Of a stretch of 64,000 bases of DNA, positions 62,701 to 64,000 are shown one piece after another (the first letter of the stretch is position 1; each line of letters begins with the position of its first letter). Under the pieces are notes generated by a model, which saw only the letters and a program-made list of their open reading frames with translations, ran no database searches and was not told where the DNA came from. Source of the DNA: Sipunculus nudus (lineage: Eukaryota; Annelida; Sipuncula; Golfingiida; Sipunculidae); contig CM049306.1 in NCBI GenBank assembly GCA_026874595.1, positions 91,836,642 through 91,900,641 on the forward strand. Reading direction: 5' to 3'. The translations under genes were made by a program, and so were the position numbers.

Positions 62701-63973
62701 TCTACAATGTCTTCACTCGGATATACTATAGACATTCATGTACAAATATGCTAAAACAATAAAGACAATAAACTTACCTGAATTTACCTAACCTACCTGG
62801 TTCTACTAATAGATATATGCAAAATTTATGATTGGTTAAGTCATTAACCACTTGCTTGGTATCTCTGTAATATGTGTTAAAAATTTCATAAGGATTCACC
62901 AAAAATTGATCACATTATCAATCATAACATTAATGTACAGTGTGTCAAAATTGAAAGTGTGAGAAACCTAGAATTAATCTGAACAGTAAGGGGGGTGTTT
63001 TGTGACAACCAAATACAAACAGTAAAGGGTTAATGAGGTAGTTCATCTGGTGGTTTATTTTGACAGATCACTGACAGTGCCAAGTGGAAGGAGTCAGCCC
63101 TGGGAGCCATGAAGGAGCAATGTAAGGAGGCTGTCAAGAACGATCCGAACCTCCCATCAGAAACCGTCAAAAAGATCCAGTCAAACATGTGTCTGAATGA
63201 ATGCAGCAGCAGGGGAACATGCATTAATGGTATTACTATATTTCATGTAGCAGTTAAAATAATCAAAATAACAACACAGGTGTCACATATCAAAGGTAAA
63301 TGAACTGATCAAATGATGAGAAAAAAAAAATAAAAATAAGCATTAAAACTTATTATGCACAGATGTTTGCCTGCATTCTCACAATATCCAGGTTATTTAT
63401 CCTAACCCAAAAAGGATGGCAGCAGATTGAGGTTATGCAGTTTCTAACTGTATCGTTTTGCCTGTAAGTAACTTGGAATGGAATGGCTTTACAGGTTATG
63501 AAAAAAGGGAAAAAAGGATAATTATATTCTTAATTTTTTTCAGAATCTTTTTAACAGCATGGTAAAAGGTTAAACATATTTTAATCTAGTTTATGGAGTT
63601 TGTTTTTATTTTGTATATCAGTTGTTGTCAGCATCATCAATAATCATAATATATCTGTCGACAGAACCATCAATGGTCATTTTGTTACCTGTCACAGCCA
63701 CCAATGAGTCATTAACAGACATATTGTATTGATAAACTTATAACCAGGACATATCCAAAATGCTTTCTGTTTTTTTCCAAAGGATCGTGTAAGTGTGAGA
63801 TAGGATTTGGCGGCAGTGACTGCTCTGTTGACAAGGCAGAGCCCCCCTACCTGATGCAAATTCCTGCAGATGGACTGTGTGATACAAGATACACCAACTG
63901 TTCCTCCACACGGGTGTATGGAGACTCATTTCTCAAGTCACCAAATCTGAAATGTAAACTCCAGCCTGTTGAG
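10776..63973 (+). CDS. VWDE: VWDE-like protein gene (VWD and EGF domains), 16 internal exons, partial at both ends
   Basis: Joined exons: 10776-11002, 16938-16973, 19329-19620, 27095-27146, 41997-42279, 44532-44683, 45318-45552, 46672-46748, 47760-48060, 48848-48947, 49547-49685, 51158-51294, 54318-54448, 61426-61584, 63067-63229, 63783-63973. All borders are AG/GT and all phases join, giving 891 codons with no stop. Domain order: N-glycosylated module, Cys-rich linker, Ser/Thr/Pro stretch, pre-VWD beta region, VWD (CQSINDPHITTFDGL to GLCGTYDGDRDND), RNKR site, WPT segment, EGF. The VWD family forms extracellular assembly modules held by disulfides; VWDE proteins are secreted or surface matrix proteins. 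More than a dozen N-x-S/T sites support an extracellular location. The signal peptide and start lie upstream of 10776, and the C-terminus lies beyond the window. The specific paralogue and its role are unknown, since bivalves have many VWDE-like genes. Confidence 0.85.
11740..12600 (+). repeat. Degenerate tandem array with AGGTCA motifs, about 135-bp units
   Basis: About five or six diverged units. Each has a TTTCA.CC.AAACCTT block, a 'cacatat.gctcacctacca' block, a 'ggg.agaa' block and a GAGGTCAAAGGTCAAGGTCACA block. The same blocks make up the cleaner arrays at 32640-35345 and 53510-54130, so this is an older relative, without the B-family termini. Confidence 0.7.
13065..13466 (+). other. 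Possible alternative last exon of the VWDE-like gene
   Basis: A strong acceptor (TTTCTTTTCTTTTAG, ending 13064) is followed in the phase left by exon 1 by VLQFTYPADPIE and TAG at 13101-13103. AATAAA signals lie at 13411 and 13461. Used instead of the 16938 microexon, it would end the protein early and give a short secreted form. It could equally be a chance acceptor. Confidence 0.3.
13785..13816 (+). mobile_element. 3' end of a family A element
   Basis: CAGCTGAGCGTCATGACCCA continues as TGGGTCACTTGTT, the same terminus found at 37552 and, with changes, at 36938, 44515 and 59776. The 5' part of this copy was not found. Confidence 0.55.
13927..14150 (+). repeat. 61-bp tandem repeat, 3.7 copies
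   Basis: Unit starts GAGGCTGGTTTCAAGCTTAG at 13927, 13988, 14049 and 14110. The copies are nearly identical, so the array is young. Each unit contains the near-palindrome AGGTCATGACCTT. Confidence 0.95.
14263..15047 (+). repeat. 73-bp minisatellite, about 10 copies
   Basis: The unit contains TGGCCTAGGGTTTGGAGGTA, GGTGACTCACACCTTG and TTTTGGCCTCAGGGAGGTTA. Starts are at 14281, 14354, 14427, 14500 and so on at 73-bp steps. The inner copies are nearly identical and the copies after about 14900 diverge, a pattern expected from unequal exchange. A G run follows at about 15057-15069. Confidence 0.95.
15828..16071 (-). mobile_element. tRNA-derived SINE with conserved core, target duplication visible
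   Basis: Read on the minus strand from 16071, the head GGGGCCTGGACAGCTAAGTG carries an A-box-like segment (TAGCTAAGTGGTA region) and a B-box-like GGGTTTGATCCCC 50 bp on. After it comes the core CCGGTGGTTTTCTCCGGGAA continuing CTCCGGTTTTCTCC, a core I recall from other invertebrate SINEs. The tail is AT-rich. AGTCTAAAT directly flanks both ends (15819-15827 and 16072-16080). The protein-like frames here are chance. Confidence 0.8.
16938..16973 (+). CDS. VWDE: VWDE-like exon 2, 36-nt microexon
   Basis: GTTTTAG|GTCGGT and AACATG|GTATGT borders enclose exactly 12 codons, VGGNLVEKTGNM, phase 0 to 0. It fits between exon 1 (HNTE) and the 19329 exon (INISATVEV) without disturbing the frame. Because it is a multiple of three it could be skipped. 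It is supported by borders and phase only. Confidence 0.6.
16974..19328 (+). other. Intron 2
   Basis: AT-rich with a short C run near 18487. No repeat family or extra exon could be supported. Confidence 0.6.
19329..19620 (+). CDS. VWDE: VWDE-like exon 3: N-terminal module, second half
   Basis: Acceptor ACATTTCAG, donor CCAG|GTTTGT. Encodes INISATVEVFLDNRT to YTEKDFRCVP, phase 0 in and 1 out. It contains four cysteines and several N-glycosylation sites (NIS, NRT, NKT, NSS, NYT). A basic APGRRG turn lies mid-exon. No named domain was recognised. Confidence 0.85.
20799..21939. mobile_element. 1.14 kb TA-flanked DNA element, non-autonomous
   Basis: The left end is TA then CAGTGAACCCCCTTATAG. 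The right end on the minus strand is TA then CAGTGAAACCCCGGGC. The first eleven bases match with one change. TA duplication and CAGT ends fit the Tc1/mariner/pogo group. No transposase frame is present. Confidence 0.55.
22306..22452 (+). repeat. Detached units of the 25-bp minisatellite
   Basis: Several GATCT.AAGGGAGAGTGCTTG units sit 730 bp before the main array, separated from it by the 175-bp tandem repeat. This suggests one array broken by a later insertion or duplication. Confidence 0.75.
22480..23060 (+). repeat. About 175-bp tandem repeat, three diverged copies
   Basis: The blocks GAAGCAACACAAT, 'ctaatacaaactgctatag' and 'caggctga' recur at about 175-bp steps (22548, 22724, 22889). 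The copies differ by point changes and small gaps. Confidence 0.75.
23186..25030 (+). repeat. 1.8 kb minisatellite, unit about 25 bp
   Basis: The consensus is near AGATCTGAAGGGAGAGTGCT followed by TGCT, repeated about 70 times with many variants. Long open frames on both strands here (for example from 23552 plus and 24990 minus) are products of the repeat period and not genes. Confidence 0.95.
27095..27146 (+). CDS. VWDE: VWDE-like exon 4: Cys-rich linker
   Basis: Acceptor ATCTTCCAG, donor TGCAA|GTAAGT. The 52-nt exon enters in phase 1 and leaves in phase 2. It encodes AKCCNECIRDLVERSTC, four cysteines in 17 residues, following the FRCVP end of exon 3. It is probably a small disulfide knot or domain border. 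Confidence 0.8.
28190..28390 (+). repeat. 63-bp tandem repeat, about 3 copies
   Basis: Units contain AACAGATCAGAAAAGTCTGA and TAATGGATCGGAAAAGT. The short open minus frame across it follows the repeat. Confidence 0.9.
29545..30251 (+). mobile_element. Family A element, 5' part, truncated by the next copy
   Basis: Starts TTTTTAGCTCAGCTGACTGC, followed by a self-complementary stretch and a short TGTC microsatellite. Two roughly 360-bp body units follow, each ending in GACTGGTGGCGCCA. It stops where a second family A start appears at 30252. Confidence 0.65.
30252..31660 (+). mobile_element. Family A element, second copy
   Basis: TTTTTAGCTCAGCTGACTAT is followed by a CCGT/CTGT-rich microsatellite (30300-30355). 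Two body units of about 650-700 bp follow, sharing CTCCTACCAT.CCGAAAATTG and 'aaaacataatg'. The 3' terminus is missing or too diverged, so the right limit is approximate. The same body unit recurs in the copy at 43168. Confidence 0.6.
31790..31811. repeat. C run
   Basis: A C run of more than ten bases (about 31795-31809) makes spurious proline/glycine frames on the two strands. Confidence 0.8.
32007..35479 (+). mobile_element. Family B element, complete, Helentron-like
   Basis: The 5' end carries TATTGTATCCCCAGACAAAG, followed by a CCG microsatellite (32058-32084) and body repeats. The 3' end has the inverted counterpart CTATGTCTGGGGATAC, then the hairpin GGCACCTGCGGTGCC, a 9-nt spacer and CTAG before T. 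A 3' hairpin shortly before CTRR is a Helitron hallmark. A 5' subterminal inverted repeat, a microsatellite and internal tandem arrays are known from Helentron-associated and bivalve 'pearl' elements. No Rep/helicase gene is present, so it is non-autonomous. Confidence 0.65.
32640..35345 (+). repeat. 145-bp tandem array with AGGTCA triplets, 19 units
   Basis: Units repeat every 140-148 bp. Each carries GAGGTCAAAGGTCAAGGTCA or a close variant, 'catttt.agccaaac.tttcatct', 'cacatatagttcacctgcca' and 'tctggatgataattcctgc'. Two unit types alternate (one with AAAGGTGAAGGTCAC). Pairs alternate again between 'acctctataaaaagattg' and 'cacatctttaaaaagatg', so the real period is four units, about 578 bp. 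Open frames on both strands across it come from the repeat. Confidence 0.95.
35815..35932 (+). repeat. Local tandem duplication, about 65 bp
   Basis: ATGATTGCAACTTTTGCAAC with 'aattctaa' and 'acttata.tttcag' occurs twice in a row just after the family B element. Confidence 0.85.
36909..37552 (+). mobile_element. Family A fragments with two 3' ends
   Basis: A family A 3' end (CAGCTGAGCGCCGTGACCCA, to 36938) is followed at once by a body unit (TTGAGATCTTTAAAGATATG onward) and a second 3' end, GTCAGCTGAGTGTCATGACC to CACTTG at 37552. This looks like a tandem or broken copy. Confidence 0.6.
39790..41277 (+). mobile_element. 280-bp tandem array ending in a family B 3' terminus
   Basis: About four and a half units of 280 bp share 'gtaaatccatcttggagagtt', CAGACAGGTGGCGCCACC, 'ccttttttcaggaatgattt' and 'ttcaagactggtgg'. 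The block ends with ACTATGTCTGGGATACTATG, the hairpin GGCACCTGCGTTGCC, a spacer and CTAG at 41274-41277, as in the complete B element. No B-type 5' end was found, so the left limit is approximate. Confidence 0.65.
41625..41717. repeat. (AT)n microsatellite, about 90 bp
   Basis: AT dinucleotides with two phase breaks (near 41675 and 41709). It can form a long hairpin and its length is likely unreliable. The IY-repeat frames over it are not genes. Confidence 0.95.
41757..41928 (-). mobile_element. TA-flanked MITE, family shared with 61605
   Basis: On the minus strand it starts TA, CAGTGGGACTGGCCAAAACT and continues with 'ggtcttaatttgcaggtgg', 'ggtcagt.gtaaccaatgtgat' and 'ggtctttcaga.a..ttcca', then TA. 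The same ordered blocks occur in the plus-strand copy at 61605-61763. Confidence 0.65.
41997..42279 (+). CDS. VWDE: VWDE-like exon 5: Cys pairs and Ser/Thr/Pro stretch
   Basis: Acceptor TTTTTTTTTCAG, donor AAACTG|GTAGGT, phase 2 in and 0 out. The first part (VEKCGGSITSIFQTLCSQKD to ICENTTNVC) holds four cysteines. It is followed by about 50 residues rich in Pro, Thr and Ser (TTIPPNTPSPSPTSP and on) and a closing C. The latter is a likely O-glycosylated, extended spacer before the VWD region. Confidence 0.85.
42440..42740 (+). repeat. Family C repeat ('gggatttgatgg.ttttcacaaaactc')
   Basis: Two diverged units of about 140 bp end in 'gaggtca.aggtcac'. Related units occur at 44785-45180, 49830-50270 and 51357-51560, always in introns of this gene. 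Confidence 0.6.
43168..44516 (+). mobile_element. Family A element ending 15 nt before an exon acceptor
   Basis: The start TTTTTAGCTCAGCTGACTTA at 43168 is followed by a CTGT microsatellite and the CTCCTACCATACCGAAAATT body. The 3' end is CAGCTGAGTGCTGTGACCCA to CCCTTG at about 44515. The acceptor of the next exon is at 44531, so the terminus forms part of its pyrimidine-rich tract. Confidence 0.6.
44532..44683 (+). CDS. VWDE: VWDE-like exon 6: pre-VWD region
   Basis: Acceptor TGTTAAG, donor CCAAG|GTATCG, phase 0 in and 2 out. Encodes DKEIPDTINLTEGDGDFSLL to EVEQPEVNPQPR with a CGCQADKC cluster and two N-glycosylation sites (NLT twice). It is beta-rich in appearance. Confidence 0.85.
44684..45317 (+). 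other. Intron 6, family C repeats
   Basis: Most of it (44785-45180) is three diverged family C units with 'accaggaatttgatgaatt', 'aaactct' and 'gaggtc.gaggtcac'. Confidence 0.65.
45318..45552 (+). CDS. VWDE: VWDE-like exon 7: pre-VWD region
   Basis: Acceptor TCTTGCAG, donor GTG|GTAAGT, phase 2 in and 0 out. Encodes RCLSTGKSIKQVVVAPSSSS to QIKSIV. The TEIDIPLVAKLDGKYDG and RNLIIKLQ segments look like paired strands. This block directly precedes the VWD start, as in VWDE proteins. Confidence 0.85.
45553..46671 (+). other. Intron 7
   Basis: Holds a possible SINE-like or dispersed segment (45690-45830: 'ccccccaaaggtgaaattgt', 'tagcgctcacc') that resembles 50480-50570, and a MITE at 46469-46625. 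Confidence 0.55.
46469..46625. mobile_element. 157-bp TA-flanked MITE
   Basis: The left end is TA, CAGTAACCACTCAGC. The right end on the minus strand is TA, CAGTGGTCCCTGC. TA duplication, CAGT ends and no coding fit a Tc1/mariner-type MITE. It lies 46 bp before the next exon. Confidence 0.55.
46672..46748 (+). CDS. VWDE: VWDE-like exon 8: start of VWD domain
   Basis: Acceptor TTTTTCAG, donor GGCCT|GTGAGT, phase 0 in and 2 out. Encodes MNVVNRDKKATCQSINDPHI followed by TTFDG. The C-x-S-x-x-DPHI-TTFDG motif is the canonical opening of a VWD domain. Confidence 0.95.
46749..47759 (+). other. Intron 8
   Basis: Includes a fragment related to family B and the GGTGGCGCCACC module (47210-47440: GGATACTATGTTTTCTGC, 'ccaagactgatggtgccacc'). 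Otherwise plain AT-rich sequence. Confidence 0.55.
47760..48060 (+). CDS. VWDE: VWDE-like exon 9: VWD domain core
   Basis: Acceptor TTTTCAG, donor AATTAT|GTAAGT, phase 2 in and 0 out. Encodes QYNNFFEGEFILYQS, AVHVIFQKCHP, NASCNCGVAVKSGDDVIIFD, then KCRRKRKPFKRPEG. The GEFILYQ strand, CNCGVAV and the DDVIIFDKC block are typical of VWDE-type VWD domains. The basic RRKRKPFKR loop is notable and might also be a protease or heparin site. Confidence 0.95.
48061..48847 (+). other. Intron 9
   Basis: Plain AT-rich sequence. No repeat or extra exon supported. The open frame at 48120-48359 has no splice context. Confidence 0.6.
48848..48947 (+). CDS. VWDE: VWDE-like exon 10: VWD domain
   Basis: Acceptor TTTGCAAG, donor GAAG|GTGAGC, phase 0 in and 1 out. 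Encodes VLLPQGTVVKVMLSGDLLNV then WVVPSADDYRKTE. This is the Leu-Pro-x-Gly-T-x-V strand pair that precedes the GLCG motif in VWD domains. Confidence 0.93.
48948..49546 (+). other. Intron 10
   Basis: Plain AT-rich sequence. Nothing supported. Confidence 0.6.
49547..49685 (+). CDS. VWDE: VWDE-like exon 11: VWD GLCG motif
   Basis: Acceptor TATTTCAG, donor TGGAG|GTAAGG, phase 1 in and 2 out. Encodes GLCGTYDGDRDNDTKFKGSN to SPELQDRWQPNNFSITWR. GLCGTYDGDRDND is the VWD signature, with an acidic Asp/Asn loop expected to bind calcium. The W-x-W-like end closes the domain. Confidence 0.96.
49686..51157 (+). other. Intron 11
   Basis: Holds three or four family C units (49830-50270) and a segment (50390-50600) partly similar to 45690-45830. 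The rest is AT-rich without supported features. Confidence 0.6.
51158..51294 (+). CDS. VWDE: VWDE-like exon 12: post-VWD Cys segment
   Basis: Acceptor TTTCACAG, donor GAAG|GTAAGA, phase 2 in and 1 out. Encodes VDIGGSDSLFSGVEARTVPL then YCECPGLCDYSLNVETCDLV. The CEC-x5-C motif after the VWD domain is as in VWDE proteins (the family has a conserved YCxC block here). Confidence 0.92.
52131..54202 (+). mobile_element. Family B element, second copy
   Basis: Starts TCATTGTATCCCCAGACAAA and ends TACTATATCTGGGGATACTC, a hairpin-like GGTACCTGCGGAGCC, a spacer, and CTAG at 54199-54202 before T. Body units match the first B copy in order, with the AGGTCA array reduced to five units (53515-54130). The microsatellite at its 5' end is diverged. 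The hairpin stem has mismatches, so this copy is older. Confidence 0.65.
53515..54130 (+). repeat. 145-bp AGGTCA array, five units
   Basis: Same unit blocks as 32640-35345. GAGGTCAAAGGTCAAGGTCA is intact in units at about 53532 and 53826 and changed in the others. Confidence 0.9.
54318..54448 (+). CDS. VWDE: VWDE-like exon 13: basic processing-site segment
   Basis: Acceptor TTGTTTTAG, donor CCACCA|GTAAGA, phase 1 in and 0 out. Encodes EEITNEVPVRRVEKKKRNKR then AVRENETWKPSEPIIIDKNF and VPP. RNKR fits the R-x-K/R-R furin consensus and lies in a charged stretch between the VWD and EGF parts. Confidence 0.9.
54557..55640 (+). repeat. B-like start fragment and 180-190-bp repeats
   Basis: TTGGATACTATGTTTTCAGT with a CCGCC-rich tail resembles the family B start at 32035. 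After it, units with 'tcttcttct.aaa.cactgggccaaattc', 'ttggttcagtgatttttggc' and 'gggttatgggaagctta' repeat about five times. Confidence 0.65.
55859..56560 (+). repeat. Diverged tandem repeats with 'tcactcagtgcagcc'
   Basis: Units share 'aactgccaactgtntcag', 'ggtcaagagttcactcagtgcagcca' and 'ggtcaa', in irregular order. A nested short array of TGATCACCTCAT units lies at 56019-56120. Confidence 0.75.
57400..57650 (+). repeat. Three units of the GGTGGCGCCACC module
   Basis: About 120-bp units each have 'tgatatatcag.ctgaaatt.ggcat', 'atagct', 'acaagactggtggtgcca' and 'tttttgcacagtgtg'. They are the same module seen inside families A and B. Confidence 0.7.
57853..59776 (+). mobile_element. Family A element, complete, Helentron-like
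   Basis: Begins TTTTTAGCTCAGCTGACTGA with a long self-complementary stretch (AGCTCAG.CTGAC...GTCAGTCTGAGCT) and a TCCG/TCTG microsatellite (57911-57963). About five body units of 340-360 bp follow, each with 'aacagggcacaaatcgtaa', 'ctggacctagaatcttc', 'aggtctctgttacccatat' and GACTGGTGGCGCCACC. It ends CAGTCAGCTGAGCGTCATGA, then 'cctctgggtcacttg'. The 3' CAGTCAGCTGAGC is the inverted form of the 5' GCTCAGCTGACTG, the same layout as family B. Confidence 0.65.
59777..60680 (+). repeat. Array of GGTGGCGCCACC modules
   Basis: About six units of 120-140 bp alternate between forms with 'catatctc.ggaaccatttgac' and 'ataaaatcactcatatctc'. Each is centred on variants of GGTGGCGCCACC and followed by 'accatttttgcac' or 'acattcacatttacgc'. 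Confidence 0.75.
61426..61584 (+). CDS. VWDE: VWDE-like exon 14: WPT segment
   Basis: Acceptor TTTTGTAG, donor ATAAAG|GTATGT, phase 0 in and out. Encodes KYKWPTNSGWNKTYAYQFCD, EYLQEKF, then RECSKIPAVDVDQERKTCME and DIK. FxPP-KxxWPT-SG followed by FC and C-x-C spacing is a conserved block of VWDE proteins between VWD and EGF, and it supports the joining of this exon to the previous one. Confidence 0.93.
61585..63066 (+). other. Intron 14
   Basis: A MITE (61605-61763) begins 20 bp after the donor. The stretch 62400-62600 is richer in CG and may be an unassigned repeat ('ggacgccccctggacgcccgtc'). Nothing else supported. Confidence 0.6.
61605..61763 (+). mobile_element. TA-flanked MITE next to a splice donor
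   Basis: Starts TA, CAGTAAAACCTCTATTATAA and ends 'ggtctttcagacaggttcca', TGG, TA. The inner blocks match the minus-strand copy at 41757-41928. Only 20 bp separate it from the exon's GT. Confidence 0.65.
63067..63229 (+). CDS. VWDE: VWDE-like exon 15: helical segment and first half of EGF
   Basis: Acceptor TTTTGACAG, donor AATG|GTATTA, phase 0 in and 1 out. Encodes ITDSAKWKESALGAMKEQCK, a charged helical stretch, and then MCLNECSSRGTCIN, which holds the first three EGF cysteines. Confidence 0.93.
63230..63782 (+). other. Intron 15, within the EGF domain
   Basis: AT-rich, no repeat assigned. It splits the EGF codons between cysteines three and four. Confidence 0.7.
63783..63973 (+). CDS. VWDE: VWDE-like exon 16: second half of EGF and following segment
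   Basis: Acceptor TTCCAAAG, donor GTTGAG|GTAAAT, phase 1 in and 0 out. Encodes GSCKCEIGFGGSDCSVD, which completes an EGF domain (C-x3-C-x5-C-x4-C-x-C-x8-C across the two exons), then PPYLMQIPADGLCDTRYTNC and a SFLKSPNLKC segment typical of VWDE proteins after the first EGF. The gene continues beyond the window. Confidence 0.94.
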
Positions 63974-64000
63974 GTAAATATTAAAGTTACAATCTCAATT
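63974..64000 (+). other. Start of intron 16
   Basis: Only the first 27 bases after the donor are visible. Confidence 0.8.

Overview
The window is AT-rich animal genomic DNA. It has long introns, many short non-autonomous transposons, several classes of minisatellite, and no long intact open reading frame (the longest is about 147 codons). The repeat types are a tRNA-derived SINE, TA-flanked MITEs, and elements with a 5' microsatellite, internal tandem arrays and a 3' hairpin. Together with the gene content they suggest a mollusc, most likely a bivalve; the species cannot be named from the sequence.

The backbone is one plus-strand gene. I can follow it through 16 consecutive internal exons from 10776 to 63973. 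Every exon has AG and GT borders, and the codon phases match at all 15 junctions, giving 891 codons without a stop. The encoded protein is a secreted or extracellular multidomain protein of the VWDE type (von Willebrand factor D and EGF domains). In order it has a Cys-poor, N-glycosylated N-terminal module I do not recognise, a short Cys-rich linker, a Ser/Thr/Pro-rich stretch, a beta-rich pre-VWD region, a VWD domain (exons at 46672 to 49685), a basic RNKR processing-like site, the conserved WPT segment, and one EGF domain split by an intron. The gene starts left of 10776, possibly left of the window, and continues past 64000.

Upstream of the first exon, at 4277 to 9065, lies a 4.8 kb DNA transposon flanked by TTAA with AGTCCA ends. 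It is probably Kolobok-like. It carries two divergent, decayed genes: a minus-strand THAP-domain gene followed by an acidic region, and a plus-strand gene with the stand-alone P2X7 C-terminal (ballast-type) domain. Each start lies near a 15-bp CRE/E-box sequence repeated in inverted orientation near the two ends.

The introns are mostly repeats. 11.7-16.1 kb: a degenerate AGGTCA array, 61-bp and 73-bp minisatellites and a SINE. 20.8-25.0 kb: a TA-flanked DNA element, a 175-bp tandem repeat and a 1.8 kb minisatellite of about 25 bp. 29.5-41.3 kb: two interleaved families of Helentron-like elements (A and B), one holding 19 units of an AGGTCAAAGGTCAAGGTCA-containing 145-bp repeat. 52.1-54.2 kb: a second B element. 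57.4-60.7 kb: another A element and arrays of a module centred on the palindrome GGTGGCGCCACC.
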